DNA of 64,000 nucleotides from Methylobacter sp. (GTDB lineage: Bacteria > Pseudomonadota > Gammaproteobacteria > Methylococcales > Methylomonadaceae), in NCBI GenBank assembly GCA_004299305.1, contig SCPZ01000100.1:1-64000 (forward strand), written 5' to 3'. This document shows positions 54,844 to 63,718 of the stretch, in pieces. A program made the position numbers and the translations under genes. Numbering within the stretch: position 1 is the first letter of the stretch; each line of letters opens with the position of its first letter. Below the pieces are notes generated by a model. That model was given only the letters and a program-made list of their open reading frames with translations. It was not told where the DNA came from and did no database searches.

Positions 54844-57048
54844 CTATCCCAGTAAATTGCGCAGGATGTCGACCAAGTTGCTCTGGTCGAAATCGCCCTT
54901 TACGATATAGGCATCGGCACCGACCTGGATTCCGCGCCGTTTGTCCTCTTCTTTTTCACGCGAAGTAATGATGATGATCGGTGTATCGCGGTATTTGTCT
55001 TCTCCGCGCAGACGTTCGGTCAAGGTAAACCCGTCCATGTTCGGCATTTCCACGTCAGTCAACACCGCGTCAAAATCTCCTGATTGCGCCTTGCGCAGGC
55101 CATCTAGCCCGTCTTCCGCCAGCGTGACAAGATAACCGTGAGCCTCCAGTACATCTTTCTCGATTTCCCGCGTATTGAGCGAGTCATCGACCACCAACAC
55201 GCGTAAGGGCGCGCCATCCATGCCCTGTGTCGTTTTCACCCGATGCTTGGACGTTTCGCCACGCGCACTGCGCGACATTTCCAGCAATACCGGTACATGC
55301 AGTATGTCGACCAATTCATTCTTGCCGGTGGTCACTATGCCGGACACCATGGTGAGACGGCGCATGTGCTCAGGCAAAGGTTTAATCACCATATCGCGCT
55401 CATCGAGCAGATCATTTACGACGAACGCCAGTTTATCGCTACGCACGTGCACTACCAGCAGCAACAATCCCTCCTGCTTTTTGCTTCGCGAGGCCTTGCG
55501 AATAGTTTGCGGGGGGATGCGCAGCATGTCTTCAAGAGGGACGACGGGAACGAACTCGTTGCGGATAATGACCGCCTGCCGCTCGGCAACATTCAATAAC
55601 TCGCTTTGCGGCACACGCAATAGTTCGGTGACATACTGGGCGGAGAAACCAAAAGGAATGCCGCCGACTTCCACCAGCAACACACGCATCATTGCCAGCG
55701 ACAGTGGCAGGCGCAAAGCGAAGGTGGCGCCGATTCCGGGACGGCTTTCCACGTTCACCACCCCTTGCAGGTCGTCTACGATGCAGCGCTTGACCACATC
55801 CATGCCTACGCCACGGCCGGAAATGCCGGTAATAATAGGACTGGTGCTAAAGCCGGGCAGGAAAATCAGGTCGATGATCTCTTGTTCGCTCAGTGCTTCG
55901 GCTTTTTCTTCTGTAACAAAGCCCTTGCGCACCGCTTTTTCACGAATCGCTTCAATCGGGATGCCTCGGCCATTGTCGGCAATTTCGATCACCACCCAGC
56001 CGCCGTCCTGGCGCGCCGAGAGTGTGATGCGGCCAGGCTCACACTTGCCTGCGGTTTGACGCACGGCAGGCGGCTCAATGCCGTGATCCACTGCATTGCG
56101 TAACAGATGCAGCACCGGGTCGCTGAGTTTATCGATCAGCTGCCGGTCAAGCTCAATTTCCGAGCCGCTCACGATGCACTCCACGTCTTTGCCGAGCGAG
56201 TCCGCCAGTTCCCGCACCATGCGTCCGACCGGATCGAACACGATGGACAGCGGCAACATACGCATAATCAGCGCTTTGCTGTGCAATTCATTCATAAGCA
56301 GTTCCTGAGCGAGCACATCATCGCGCAAGGTCTGTGCAAAGCGATGCAGATGGGTTTTCAGCATGGTCCTGTCAGCCTCGGCGGCATTGGCTGCGGCAAA
56401 ATCCATAAGCTCGATTTCGCGGATGTCGAGGAGACGCTGATGCGAGCGGGCGTGGCTGGAAATGACTTCGCCCATCAGGTTGATTAGTTCGTCGAGCTTG
56501 TTCATCTTCACCCGCACGGTATCGGGCGCTTTCAGTTTCGACTCAACAGATGGGGGCGTTGCGCCGGGCTCGGTTGCAGGCGCCACGGTCTGAAGAGCTG
56601 GAATTTCCTCAGCAGTGCAACTTTCGGGCGGCGATGCCGTCGCGGCCTGGACACTGGGGTTTTCACCCTTGGCCGCCAGCGCCAGCGCCTTGCAGAGTGC
56701 TTCGTCCACGGCGGGTAATTCGCCGCCCTCGGCCAGTTTCTCCACCAGCGCGGATAGCCCATCCACCCCGCGATAGAGCAAACGTCCCAATTCCTGACTG
56801 TACGCGAGGCTCCCTTCACGTAAGGCGCCCAGCACATCTTCCAGTTGGTGTGCAGTGTCGGTGATGGTGATTAACTTGAGCATCCGCGAGGAGCCCTTGA
56901 TAGTGTGAGCCGAACGAAAAATACTGTTGATATTCTCGCTGTCGGAGGGATTGCGCGCCAGCGCATCCAGGCCGTCTCCGAGACGGGTGACATGGTCGCG
57001 CGCTTCTTCGACGAAACGGGCTTGGAATTTTTTGATGTCGAGAGCCAT
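54844..57048 (-). CDS. cheA: Hybrid chemotaxis histidine kinase CheA with C-terminal receiver
   Basis: Central kinase, 734 residues. P1/Hpt: FRSAHTIKGSSRMLKLITI (His near 48); a Pro/Ala-rich linker without a P2 domain (about 130-175); P3 dimerisation (VKMNKLDELINLMGEVISS); P4 catalytic with HLLRNAVDHGIEPP (N box), IEIADNGRGIPIEAI and GFSTSPIITGISGRGVGMDV; P5 CheW-like (LRLPLSLAMMRVLLVEVGGI); REC at the C-terminus (VLVVDDSLNTREIEKDVLEA, VLTDVEMPNMDGFTL, IITSREKEEDKRRGIQVGAD). This CheA-REC layout is that of WspE. It starts 6 bases after the CheR-TPR gene. Absence of P2 fits a system without CheY/CheB docking there. Confidence 0.95.
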   Translation of the reverse strand: MALDIKKFQARFVEEARDHVTRLGDGLDALARNPSDSENINSIFRSAHTIKGSSRMLKLITITDTAHQLEDVLGALREGSLAYSQELGRLLYRGVDGLSALVEKLAEGGELPAVDEALCKALALAAKGENPSVQAATASPPESCTAEEIPALQTVAPATEPGATPPSVESKLKAPDTVRVKMNKLDELINLMGEVISSHARSHQRLLDIREIELMDFAAANAAEADRTMLKTHLHRFAQTLRDDVLAQELLMNELHSKALIMRMLPLSIVFDPVGRMVRELADSLGKDVECIVSGSEIELDRQLIDKLSDPVLHLLRNAVDHGIEPPAVRQTAGKCEPGRITLSARQDGGWVVIEIADNGRGIPIEAIREKAVRKGFVTEEKAEALSEQEIIDLIFLPGFSTSPIITGISGRGVGMDVVKRCIVDDLQGVVNVESRPGIGATFALRLPLSLAMMRVLLVEVGGIPFGFSAQYVTELLRVPQSELLNVAERQAVIIRNEFVPVVPLEDMLRIPPQTIRKASRSKKQEGLLLLVVHVRSDKLAFVVNDLLDERDMVIKPLPEHMRRLTMVSGIVTTGKNELVDILHVPVLLEMSRSARGETSKHRVKTTQGMDGAPLRVLVVDDSLNTREIEKDVLEAHGYLVTLAEDGLDGLRKAQSGDFDAVLTDVEMPNMDGFTLTERLRGEDKYRDTPIIIITSREKEEDKRRGIQVGADAYIVKGDFDQSNLVDILRNLLG

Positions 57049-57054
57049 AGTGTT

Positions 57055-58572
57055 CTAGTTCGGTATCACGGCATGGTTATCATCCAGCTTGGCAAGCTGG
57101 TGTGTACACAAAAAGCGCACCTCGGACACCGGCAAGCCCAGTGGAATAATGGCTAGACCATCATCCGGCGCTTGTTGTGTCGATAGCAATTGCAGGACGA
57201 CGCGATAGGCGCGGCGCGCATTTTCAATCTTGTTAGCCGCGCGATACAACTCGCCCAGATAATAGTGTGCGGGCCAGCATTCGTTGCGTGCGTAAACCGC
57301 CTGTTTGAACCATTTCACCGCATCATCGGCCTGATCGCGCCATTTCGCGGCCAGTCCTAGCAGCATGAAAGCGTCGGTTGACCAGGGTTCAGTATTCAGC
57401 GCCAGTTGTGCGTTTTCCTCGGCGGCGGCATAGTCTTTGCGATGCAACAGGATGTGCGCCTTGAGCAGTAATGCAGCGCTTGTACCGGGTTGCCGCTCAA
57501 GCAAAATAGCCAGGATGGTCATCGCTTCGTCGTAACGTTTTTCCAAGGTCAGACGCAAGGCCTCGTCGATACCGGCTGCTACCGGCGTTATTTGTAACGG
57601 CGGCGGCAGGTGTTGAAGCGGCGTCGCTCGCTCTGGCGTTGTAGGGGGCTGCGACGCACTGGGTGGGATGGGCGCAGGCGAGGATAATTTCCTGTCCGCC
57701 ACTCCGATGTGGCGCGCCGGTGGCTTCGGTATCTTCGGTATTTTCAAGTGCGGTTTAGCCGGCCCTGGATGCTGTTTGGCGAAATAAAATAACCCCCCTT
57801 CTTCCACCAGGTTGAGAATGCCCAGATCGTTAGCCAAGGTTTCAGCGGTACCGATGATCAAATAGCCCTCGTCTTTCAGGAGCGTTGCGAGATGTCGCTG
57901 AATAATGCTGCGCGTCGGCAAATCGAAATAGATCGAGACATTGCGGAAAAAAATGATGTCGAAATTTTGCAATTCATGGGGATAGTGTGCATCCAGCAAA
58001 TTGAGGTGATGAAAATGCACTTGGTGACGCAGGTCGTTGTTGATGCTCCAATTCCATTTGTCATGACGAGTGAAATAACGCTCGCGCAATTCCGGCGCCA
58101 AGCTGCGGAATGAAAATGCCGTATATCGTCCGATGCGCGCTTTTTCCAGTGCGCCTTTGTCGATATCGCCACCAGCCAGCATAAACAGGCTGGCCGCGCT
58201 CTCGCCGTACTTTTCGCGTAGCGCAATCGCGATCGAATAGGGTTCCTCTCCGCTCGAACAGCCGACACAGAGGATGCGCACCAAAGAGGCATCCTGTTTG
58301 CCCGAGAGGATACGCGGGATCAGGCAATCCACCAGCAATTGCAAATGTTCCGGCTCGCGATAAAAATAGGTTTCGTTAATAGTCAGCAGGCACACCAGCT
58401 CGTGAAATTCGTGCTGGTCACTCAATAGCATGGCGTAATAGGCCGGTGCGTTTTTCGCGCCGGTTTCGGCGATGCGTTTTTGCAGGCTCGATAGCAAAGG
58501 CGCTTCGCTGACGCCCTCGAAGGTCAATCCGCAACGCTGCTTGATGAGCTCCTTGAAAGCCGCGAGATTCAT
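57055..58572 (-). CDS. cheR: Chemoreceptor methyltransferase CheR with TPR C-terminus (WspC-like)
   Basis: Adds methyl groups to the receptor to tune sensitivity. In 505 residues: an N-terminal CheR helical part, TINETYFYREPEHLQLLVDC, the SAM motif LVRILCVGCSSGEEPYSIAI near 98, and the catalytic region DIIFFRNVSIYFD near 205; then a Pro-rich linker (about 270-345) and several TPR motifs (AALLLKAHILLHRKDYAAAE, LGLAAKWRDQADDAVKWFKQ, LGELYRAANKIENARRAYRV). The CheR-TPR fusion is the WspC layout. It precedes cheA. The linker and TPR may target it to the receptor array. Confidence 0.94.
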   Translation of the reverse strand: MNLAAFKELIKQRCGLTFEGVSEAPLLSSLQKRIAETGAKNAPAYYAMLLSDQHEFHELVCLLTINETYFYREPEHLQLLVDCLIPRILSGKQDASLVRILCVGCSSGEEPYSIAIALREKYGESAASLFMLAGGDIDKGALEKARIGRYTAFSFRSLAPELRERYFTRHDKWNWSINNDLRHQVHFHHLNLLDAHYPHELQNFDIIFFRNVSIYFDLPTRSIIQRHLATLLKDEGYLIIGTAETLANDLGILNLVEEGGLFYFAKQHPGPAKPHLKIPKIPKPPARHIGVADRKLSSPAPIPPSASQPPTTPERATPLQHLPPPLQITPVAAGIDEALRLTLEKRYDEAMTILAILLERQPGTSAALLLKAHILLHRKDYAAAEENAQLALNTEPWSTDAFMLLGLAAKWRDQADDAVKWFKQAVYARNECWPAHYYLGELYRAANKIENARRAYRVVLQLLSTQQAPDDGLAIIPLGLPVSEVRFLCTHQLAKLDDNHAVIPN

Positions 58573-58589
58573 CCTAAAATCCTCTATTT

Positions 58590-58712
58590 GTCCACGAAAA
58601 ACACGAAAGACACGAAAATTTGTACATACTCAGTTATTCACCTAATTGGATGGTAATCGATAATATTGCATCTATTTGATTTTTTCCGTGCTTTTCGTGT
58701 CTTTCGTGGACG
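58590..58712. repeat. Inverted pair of CGTGTCTTTCGTGG-family repeats
   Basis: TCCACGAAAAACACGAAAGA then CACGAAAA (58591-58618) and the complementary CGTGCTTTTCGTGTCTTTCG then TGGACGA (58687-58713) face each other across 70 bases. Together they can form a stem of about 20 bp. It lies between the CheB and CheR genes of the cluster. A third copy is at 59925-59955. Confidence 0.8.
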
Positions 58713-58728
58713 ACTGCTTTTTCTAAGT

Positions 58729-59811
58729 TCATGGCATCTCCTGAGTGGCGAGGCGGCACATAGCCCTCGGAATTTCATCCGCAGGCAGCACCTGCTGCAC
58801 GCCGCCACGCTCAATGGCAATCTTGTTCATGCCGAAGATCACCGAACTGGCTTCGTCCTGCGCCAGCGTGGCGCCGCCGGCATTACGGATTTTTGCTATC
58901 CCGGCAGCGCCATCGCTGCCCATGCCGGTGAGAATAATGCCGACGCTTTGACGGCCATAGACGGTCGCAATCGATGCCAGCAGCACATCGCAGGTGGGGT
59001 GGTAAATTTCTCCCAGCAGGCGTTGTGCTAAGGTAATGCGACGCGAAGGCGTCACCGCCAGATTGCTCTCCGAGGGCGAAATATAAACGGTGCCGGGCGT
59101 AAGCGGTTCACCTTCCTGAGCGAGGCGCACCGGCAACTTGCAGATACTGGCCAACCATTCGGCCATGCCAGGCGCAAAGCCGTCTGCGATATGTTGGGAA
59201 ATCAGCAGCGGGCAAGGAAAGTCCGCAGGCAACTGTCCCAATATCGTAGCTAAAGCCTGCGGGCCGCCGGTCGAAGAGACAATGGCAAAAACACGGGATA
59301 GCTTATCGCCGTCTGAGCATGGTATCGCCGTACCGACCGGCGGCTTTGAGTCTGATGTGATGGGTGAAATAGAACTGGAAGCCGGTGCTGGCGATTTTTC
59401 GGGAAATCGCGAGCGAATATGCCTAATGACTCGAATAGTGGACAGCATTTTTACCTTGGCGACGAACGCTGCTCCTACAGCGGGGTCAAGATCCGGTTTA
59501 CTGACCGCATCCAGCGCCCCGTGAGCCACGGCGGCGTAAGCCTGCCCTGCATCCGCCGTGCTGCTGACCACTAAAATGGGTACGGCACGGGTCGCCATGA
59601 TTTCGGTGATGGCGTCCATCCCGCCCATCACCGGCATTTCCAGGTCCATGGTTATCAGGTCAGGTTTAAGTTCTACGGCGAGCCGTACGGCTTCTGCACC
59701 ATTTTTCGCTTCGCCGACCACCTCAATGTCGCCGTCGTTTTCCAGCAAACTGCGTAACATGTCGCGCGCCAGGCTGCTGTCGTCAGCCAACACCACTCTT
59801 ATTTTCGCCAT
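58729..59811 (-). CDS. cheB: Chemotaxis methylesterase/response regulator CheB (WspF-like)
   Basis: Removes methyl groups from the receptor under CheA control. In 360 residues: REC (VVLADDSSLARDMLRSLLEN, LITMDLEMPVMGGMDAITEI, ILVVSSTADA), a linker (about 140-170), and the esterase domain with IVSSTGGPQALATIL (catalytic Ser near 178), LLISQHIADGFAPGMAEWL (catalytic His) and LTGMGSDGAAGIAKIRN (catalytic Asp). In the Wsp system the matching protein is WspF, whose loss locks the output on. Gap of 200 bases to the receptor gene holds a repeat. Confidence 0.95.
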   Translation of the reverse strand: MAKIRVVLADDSSLARDMLRSLLENDGDIEVVGEAKNGAEAVRLAVELKPDLITMDLEMPVMGGMDAITEIMATRAVPILVVSSTADAGQAYAAVAHGALDAVSKPDLDPAVGAAFVAKVKMLSTIRVIRHIRSRFPEKSPAPASSSISPITSDSKPPVGTAIPCSDGDKLSRVFAIVSSTGGPQALATILGQLPADFPCPLLISQHIADGFAPGMAEWLASICKLPVRLAQEGEPLTPGTVYISPSESNLAVTPSRRITLAQRLLGEIYHPTCDVLLASIATVYGRQSVGIILTGMGSDGAAGIAKIRNAGGATLAQDEASSVIFGMNKIAIERGGVQQVLPADEIPRAMCRLATQEMP

Positions 59812-59922
59812 ATTCGATAATTTAGGTGATTTCCGAGAAAGAATATTCCACCAATAATCCGATTTTCCGGAAAAACATGTCCACGACGATCACGCAAAAG
59901 TAGCCGAAAATTGTGTTGCGGC

Positions 59923-59956
59923 GTTTTTCGTGCTTTTCGTGTCTTTCGTGGACGAT
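59923..59956. repeat. CGTGTCTTTCGTGG-family repeat, third copy
   Basis: TTTTTCGTGCTTTTCGTGTC then TTTCGTGGACGA lies between the receptor gene and cheB. It matches 58684-58713 in the same orientation. Confidence 0.8.
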
Positions 59957-60011
59957 CTTTTTTGTAGATTCATTATTGGGTATAGCCTTAATCTAGCCCT
60001 GGTTTGCAGGA

Positions 60012-61709
60012 TTATGAGTCAGCCAACTTGAACTGCTTTACCAGTTTGCTCAACTCGCGCGACATCTCATTCATTTCATTGCCGATCTCGGTGATGCTGC
60101 GGATCGATTGTGCGGTATGGGCGCTGGCGGTGACTATTTCGCGTAATGCGGACACCACTTGGCTGCTGGCGGTTTTCTGCTGTTGCGTGGACAGCGATAT
60201 TTGCTGAGCAGCGCTGCTGGTCTGGCCGGCGGCGTCCACAAGATCGTCGAGATTGTGCGCAGTTTCGGTGCTGGCCGCCATACCGGCGTCTATTGTGCTG
60301 GTGCCTTTTTCCGAGGTGATCACCAAGCGGCTGATAGAGCCCTGAATCTCTTGAATCTTGTTTTCAATCTCGTTGGTGGAATCGGTCACGCTGTCGGCAA
60401 GTCGGCGAATCTCTGCCGCCACTACGCCGAAACGGCGACCCGATTCGCCTGCGCTGGCGGCTTCGAGTGCGGCATTGAAGGCGATCAGCTTGGTTTGGTC
60501 GGCGATGGTGTTGATGATTTCCATTACTTTGCTGATTTCTTTCGATTTGGTTCCGAGTTCGACGATTTCCCTCAGGCTGTTCTGGTTGCCGGTACGAATA
60601 TCGCCCATTCTCGTCAGCAGTTGTTGCATCGAAGCGGAGCCTTTTTTGCTGTTTTCCAAGGTATGGTTGGCAATATCCACCACCGATGTGGAATGGTCGG
60701 CAATCTGGGTGGATGAGGCCGACAGCTCTTCCATGGTAGCGGTGATTTCGACCACCGTGGCGGACATTTCTTCCACGGCTGCGGCCATGGTATGGCTGAC
60801 ATTCTGCTGATGGAGGTTATTTTCCCCTGACAGCTCCGACGTCTGGGTAAGCCGGGCGGCAGCCTGCTCCAACTTATGCACACTATTGTTGACGTTGCCG
60901 ATAGTCAAGGCAAGGCTGCCTTGCATGGCTTTCATTGAGGCCAAAAGGCTGGTTTCGTCGCCGGGGCGGGTTTCGATGTTGATGCTCAGATTGCAGGCTG
61001 CGATGTCATGAGCGATTTTCACTGCATATTCCGGTTCGCCGCCGAGACGGGCAAGTAATCCGCGCAGGATCATTGTCGCAACCGCCACTGCGGCGCCCAG
61101 CGAAACGAGCAAAATTGCCAACAGTAATTGGCTGGCGGACTGAATGCGCGCTTTCGCGTCCACCTCGTCGGCCTTGTTGCGTTTACCGGCAAGTTCCACC
61201 ACTTTATCGATAGCCGTGCGGTGTATTTCGTAAGCCGCTTTCATTCGAGCCATCGCCTGTGTCGTAGCGTCCCTATCCGATTTTTTTACGGCGGGGATGT
61301 ACTCGTTGAAGGCGATAGTATAGAAATTAGCGGCTTGAGGGTGCGCCTGGTTCAGGAAAGTTTCGGACAAATCCCTATCCAGTTTCTCCTTGAGCCAGAA
61401 TGTGTGTCGCTCGTCATATTCCCCTTTTAATTTCTTGAGCCGGTCGATCAACCGATCCTGCTCGCCGCTGTCGTTGGCTTCGGATAATTGCAGGGTGACA
61501 AGATAGGACTCTATGACATATTCCGGCGGCGGCAAAATATCTGCGATCAGGTCCTTGCCCTGAACGATGCGCTGGTAGATCGGGCCGTTGACCATAATCT
61601 CATTCAGCGTTTTGAAGGACCAAGCGCCATAGACGATGAAGCCAAATGCGAACAGCCCGATTAAAAATGTAAAACGATGCCACAACTTGAGGTTCCGAAA
61701 CCAATCCAT
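60012..61709 (-). CDS. Methyl-accepting chemotaxis receptor (WspA-like)
   Basis: Input of the cluster, 565 residues. One membrane helix at the N-terminus (FTFLIGLFAFGFIVYGAWSF), a periplasmic helical sensor of about 155 residues with ILPPPEYVIESYLVTLQLSE, a second membrane helix (LLLAILLVSLGAAVAVATMI near 196-215), a divergent HAMP, and a cytosolic signalling coiled coil whose tip is IADQTKLIAFNAALEAASAG with RRFGVVAAEIRRLADSV. No CheR-binding pentapeptide at the C-terminus (ends KQFKLADS). The start at 61709 has AGGAG 5-9 bases upstream, favoured over the longer frame. The sensor ligand is unknown; WspA responds to surface contact. Confidence 0.93.
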   Translation of the reverse strand: MDWFRNLKLWHRFTFLIGLFAFGFIVYGAWSFKTLNEIMVNGPIYQRIVQGKDLIADILPPPEYVIESYLVTLQLSEANDSGEQDRLIDRLKKLKGEYDERHTFWLKEKLDRDLSETFLNQAHPQAANFYTIAFNEYIPAVKKSDRDATTQAMARMKAAYEIHRTAIDKVVELAGKRNKADEVDAKARIQSASQLLLAILLVSLGAAVAVATMILRGLLARLGGEPEYAVKIAHDIAACNLSINIETRPGDETSLLASMKAMQGSLALTIGNVNNSVHKLEQAAARLTQTSELSGENNLHQQNVSHTMAAAVEEMSATVVEITATMEELSASSTQIADHSTSVVDIANHTLENSKKGSASMQQLLTRMGDIRTGNQNSLREIVELGTKSKEISKVMEIINTIADQTKLIAFNAALEAASAGESGRRFGVVAAEIRRLADSVTDSTNEIENKIQEIQGSISRLVITSEKGTSTIDAGMAASTETAHNLDDLVDAAGQTSSAAQQISLSTQQQKTASSQVVSALREIVTASAHTAQSIRSITEIGNEMNEMSRELSKLVKQFKLADS

Positions 61710-62344
61710 ACGATCTCCTATTGGCGGATTTTTAATACTGAAATATACCATCAATCAGTCAATTTCTAATCCAATATTTCAGTAGTTTGAAGAAGTCGGT
61801 CAAAGGGTCCTGTCTCCTAAGGCGTGCCGATTCTAAAAAATGTCATTTATTTTTACCATGAAGACGTTGTGTGTTTTATTTATTTCCGCTGGTTTCCGAG
61901 TTCCAGCTTGGGAACCAGCGCATTCAGGCAGATTTTTGTTTCGCTTTAAATGGGAAGCCGCCTTTGCCGAATGAAAGGTTTTTGAAGCCATCAGCGGTGC
62001 AAGGCCAGCCTTGTGCTCCACTTCGGCTGGTTCCCAAGTTGTAGCTCTCATCGTTATACACAAGTGCCTGAGGTACACCGTGCTTTTAAATACTTGTGTA
62101 TAACGACGAGAGTTGGAGCTTGGGAACTAGCGCAATTATCTTCCCTTCATTATCGTCATGTCCTTCATGGTAATAAAAACACCGTACCGCATCAGCACTC
62201 TATTGCGAGTTGCCTAAAGTGCTGTTATTTATCCCTGCTTAAGTTTCAAAGCCAGCTTTAAACAATTTATATGCGTGAGTCTCGCGCTCCGGTATAGAAT
62301 TTAACGCCGACTGTACGATTTACGGCATTAATAGGGGATAAAAA
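61710..62344. other. Divergent spacer between two chemosensory operons
   Basis: 635 bases between the receptor gene and the divergent cheR. It contains repeated GTTCCAAGC-type words, a 36-bp imperfect inverted repeat (62030-62127), the ATGGTAATAAAAACAC word shared with 47078, and a repeat core at 62244-62262. The promoter of the plus-strand operon should lie near 62280-62335. No gene is convincing. Confidence 0.6.
62030..62127. repeat. 36-bp imperfect inverted repeat with 26-base loop
   Basis: Arm 62030-62065 and arm 62092-62127 are complementary with five mismatches; the innermost 15 bases (CGTTATACACAAGT side) pair exactly. A third related half-arm lies at 61891-61913 (GTTCCAGCTTGGGAACCAGC). 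The element looks like the end of a small mobile unit or a large hairpin. Confidence 0.75.
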
Positions 62345-63181
62345 ATGACTACATCTGCGTTTCACAACTCCAACCTAGCCGCCGTGGTATTGCAAGAGAA
62401 AGAATTCGAACAATTTCGCGACCTGATCTATCGTATCGCCGGCATCAGCATGTCGTCCGCCAAGAAACCATTGGTGACCAGCCGCTTGTCGAAGCGGCTT
62501 CGACACTACGGACTGGCGAGCTACGGCGAGTATTTTCAGATGATTACCGCCGCCAACGGCAAAACGGAACTGCAAATGGCGGTGGATTTGCTCACCACCA
62601 ACGAAACGCAGTTCTTCCGTGAACCCAAGCATTTCGATTTTCTACGCCAGTCCGTTTTACCTGCGCAAAAACCCGGCAAACTCTTGCGCATTTGGAGCGC
62701 CGCCTGTTCCACCGGCGAGGAACCCTACAGTATTGCGATGCTGCTGGATGAGGTATTGGGTGATGAACCATGGGAAATCGTCGCTTCTGATCTTAACACC
62801 CAGGTACTGGAAAGGGCTCGCATCGGTCTTTACCCTATAGAGCGTATGCAGGAAATTCCTCGGCATTATTTGTCCAACTATTGCCTTAAAGGCGTCGGCG
62901 CGCAGAAGGGGACATTGCTGATCGAAAGAAAACTGCGCGAGCGGGTGCGGTTCATGCAATATAACCTTATCGAAGCGCCGCCGAAACAGGCTGAATTCGA
63001 TGTGATATTCCTGCGTAATGTTATGATCTATTTCGATCAGGATACCAAGCGCCAAGTTGTATCTCGGCTGTTGTCGCAGTTGCGTCCCGGCGGATATTTC
63101 CTGGTTGGGCATTCCGAGACGCTGAACGGCATAAATGAGGATGTACGCATGGTGCAGTCGGCCGTTTACCAGAGAGCTTAA
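62345..63181 (+). CDS. cheR: Chemoreceptor methyltransferase CheR (no TPR)
   Basis: A 278-residue SAM-dependent methyltransferase that modifies receptor glutamates. The N-terminal domain reads FRDLIYRIAGISMSSAKKPL and VTSRLSKRLRHYGLASYGEY; the SAM motif is RIWSAACSTGEEPYSIAMLL near 109, TTNETQFFREPKHFDFL precedes it, and the catalytic region is VIFLRNVMIYFDQDTKRQVV near 222. It differs from the TPR-carrying copy on the other strand, so the window holds two CheR lineages. It heads a cheR-cheD-cheB operon with 2-base spacing to cheD. The role is probably flagellar chemotaxis or an independent array. Confidence 0.95.
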   Translation: MTTSAFHNSNLAAVVLQEKEFEQFRDLIYRIAGISMSSAKKPLVTSRLSKRLRHYGLASYGEYFQMITAANGKTELQMAVDLLTTNETQFFREPKHFDFLRQSVLPAQKPGKLLRIWSAACSTGEEPYSIAMLLDEVLGDEPWEIVASDLNTQVLERARIGLYPIERMQEIPRHYLSNYCLKGVGAQKGTLLIERKLRERVRFMQYNLIEAPPKQAEFDVIFLRNVMIYFDQDTKRQVVSRLLSQLRPGGYFLVGHSETLNGINEDVRMVQSAVYQRA

Positions 63182-63183
63182 AT

Positions 63184-63705
63184 ATGGCCGGTCCTTTACA
63201 TCCATTAGAAATATTTCTTAAACCCGGCGATTATTATTTTGCCGGTAGGGATACCCGCATTCGCACCTTGTTGGGTTCATGTGTCTCAATGACCTTTTGG
63301 CACCCTCAACTGCTGGTAGGAGGGATGTGTCATTACATGCTGCCTAAACGCGGCACTACCTTTAAGTTCAAGGCAGGCCACTGGCCTGAGCCGGACGGGC
63401 ATTATGCCGATGAAGCAATTGCCCTGCTGCTGACGGAAATTGATGCCGTTGGCGCTCCCCATAAGGAATATCAGGTCAAGTTATTTGGTGGGGGCAATAT
63501 GTTTCCTGAAACCCATCGGGATATGATAACGCCTATCGGTATCCAGAACGTGCAAGCCGCGCGGCGACTTGCAAAACAACATGGTTTTACCAGCGTGTCC
63601 GAGCACCTGGGCGACATCGGACATCGCAATGTGATTTTTGAAGTATGGAGCGGTGATGTTTGGATTAAGCACAGTCAAGTGTTGCCAGCTGGTATAAGCC
63701 CATGA
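63184..63705 (+). CDS. cheD: Chemoreceptor glutamine deamidase CheD
   Basis: Deamidates specific receptor glutamines, preparing methylation sites, and helps tune CheC/CheY in some species. In 173 residues: [16 protein letters not shown] near 28-43 with the catalytic Cys, then [10 protein letters not shown] near 50, whose His completes the dyad, and FGGGNMFPE near 100 with Thr/Ser in the family. It lies two bases after cheR and 13 bases before cheB. CheD is absent in E. coli but usual in many other bacteria. Confidence 0.94.
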   Translation: MAGPLHPLEIFLKPGDYYFAGRDTRIRTLLGSCVSMTFWHPQLLVGGMCHYMLPKRGTTFKFKAGHWPEPDGHYADEAIALLLTEIDAVGAPHKEYQVKLFGGGNMFPETHRDMITPIGIQNVQAARRLAKQHGFTSVSEHLGDIGHRNVIFEVWSGDVWIKHSQVLPAGISP

Positions 63706-63718
63706 ACAGGAGCTTGGA

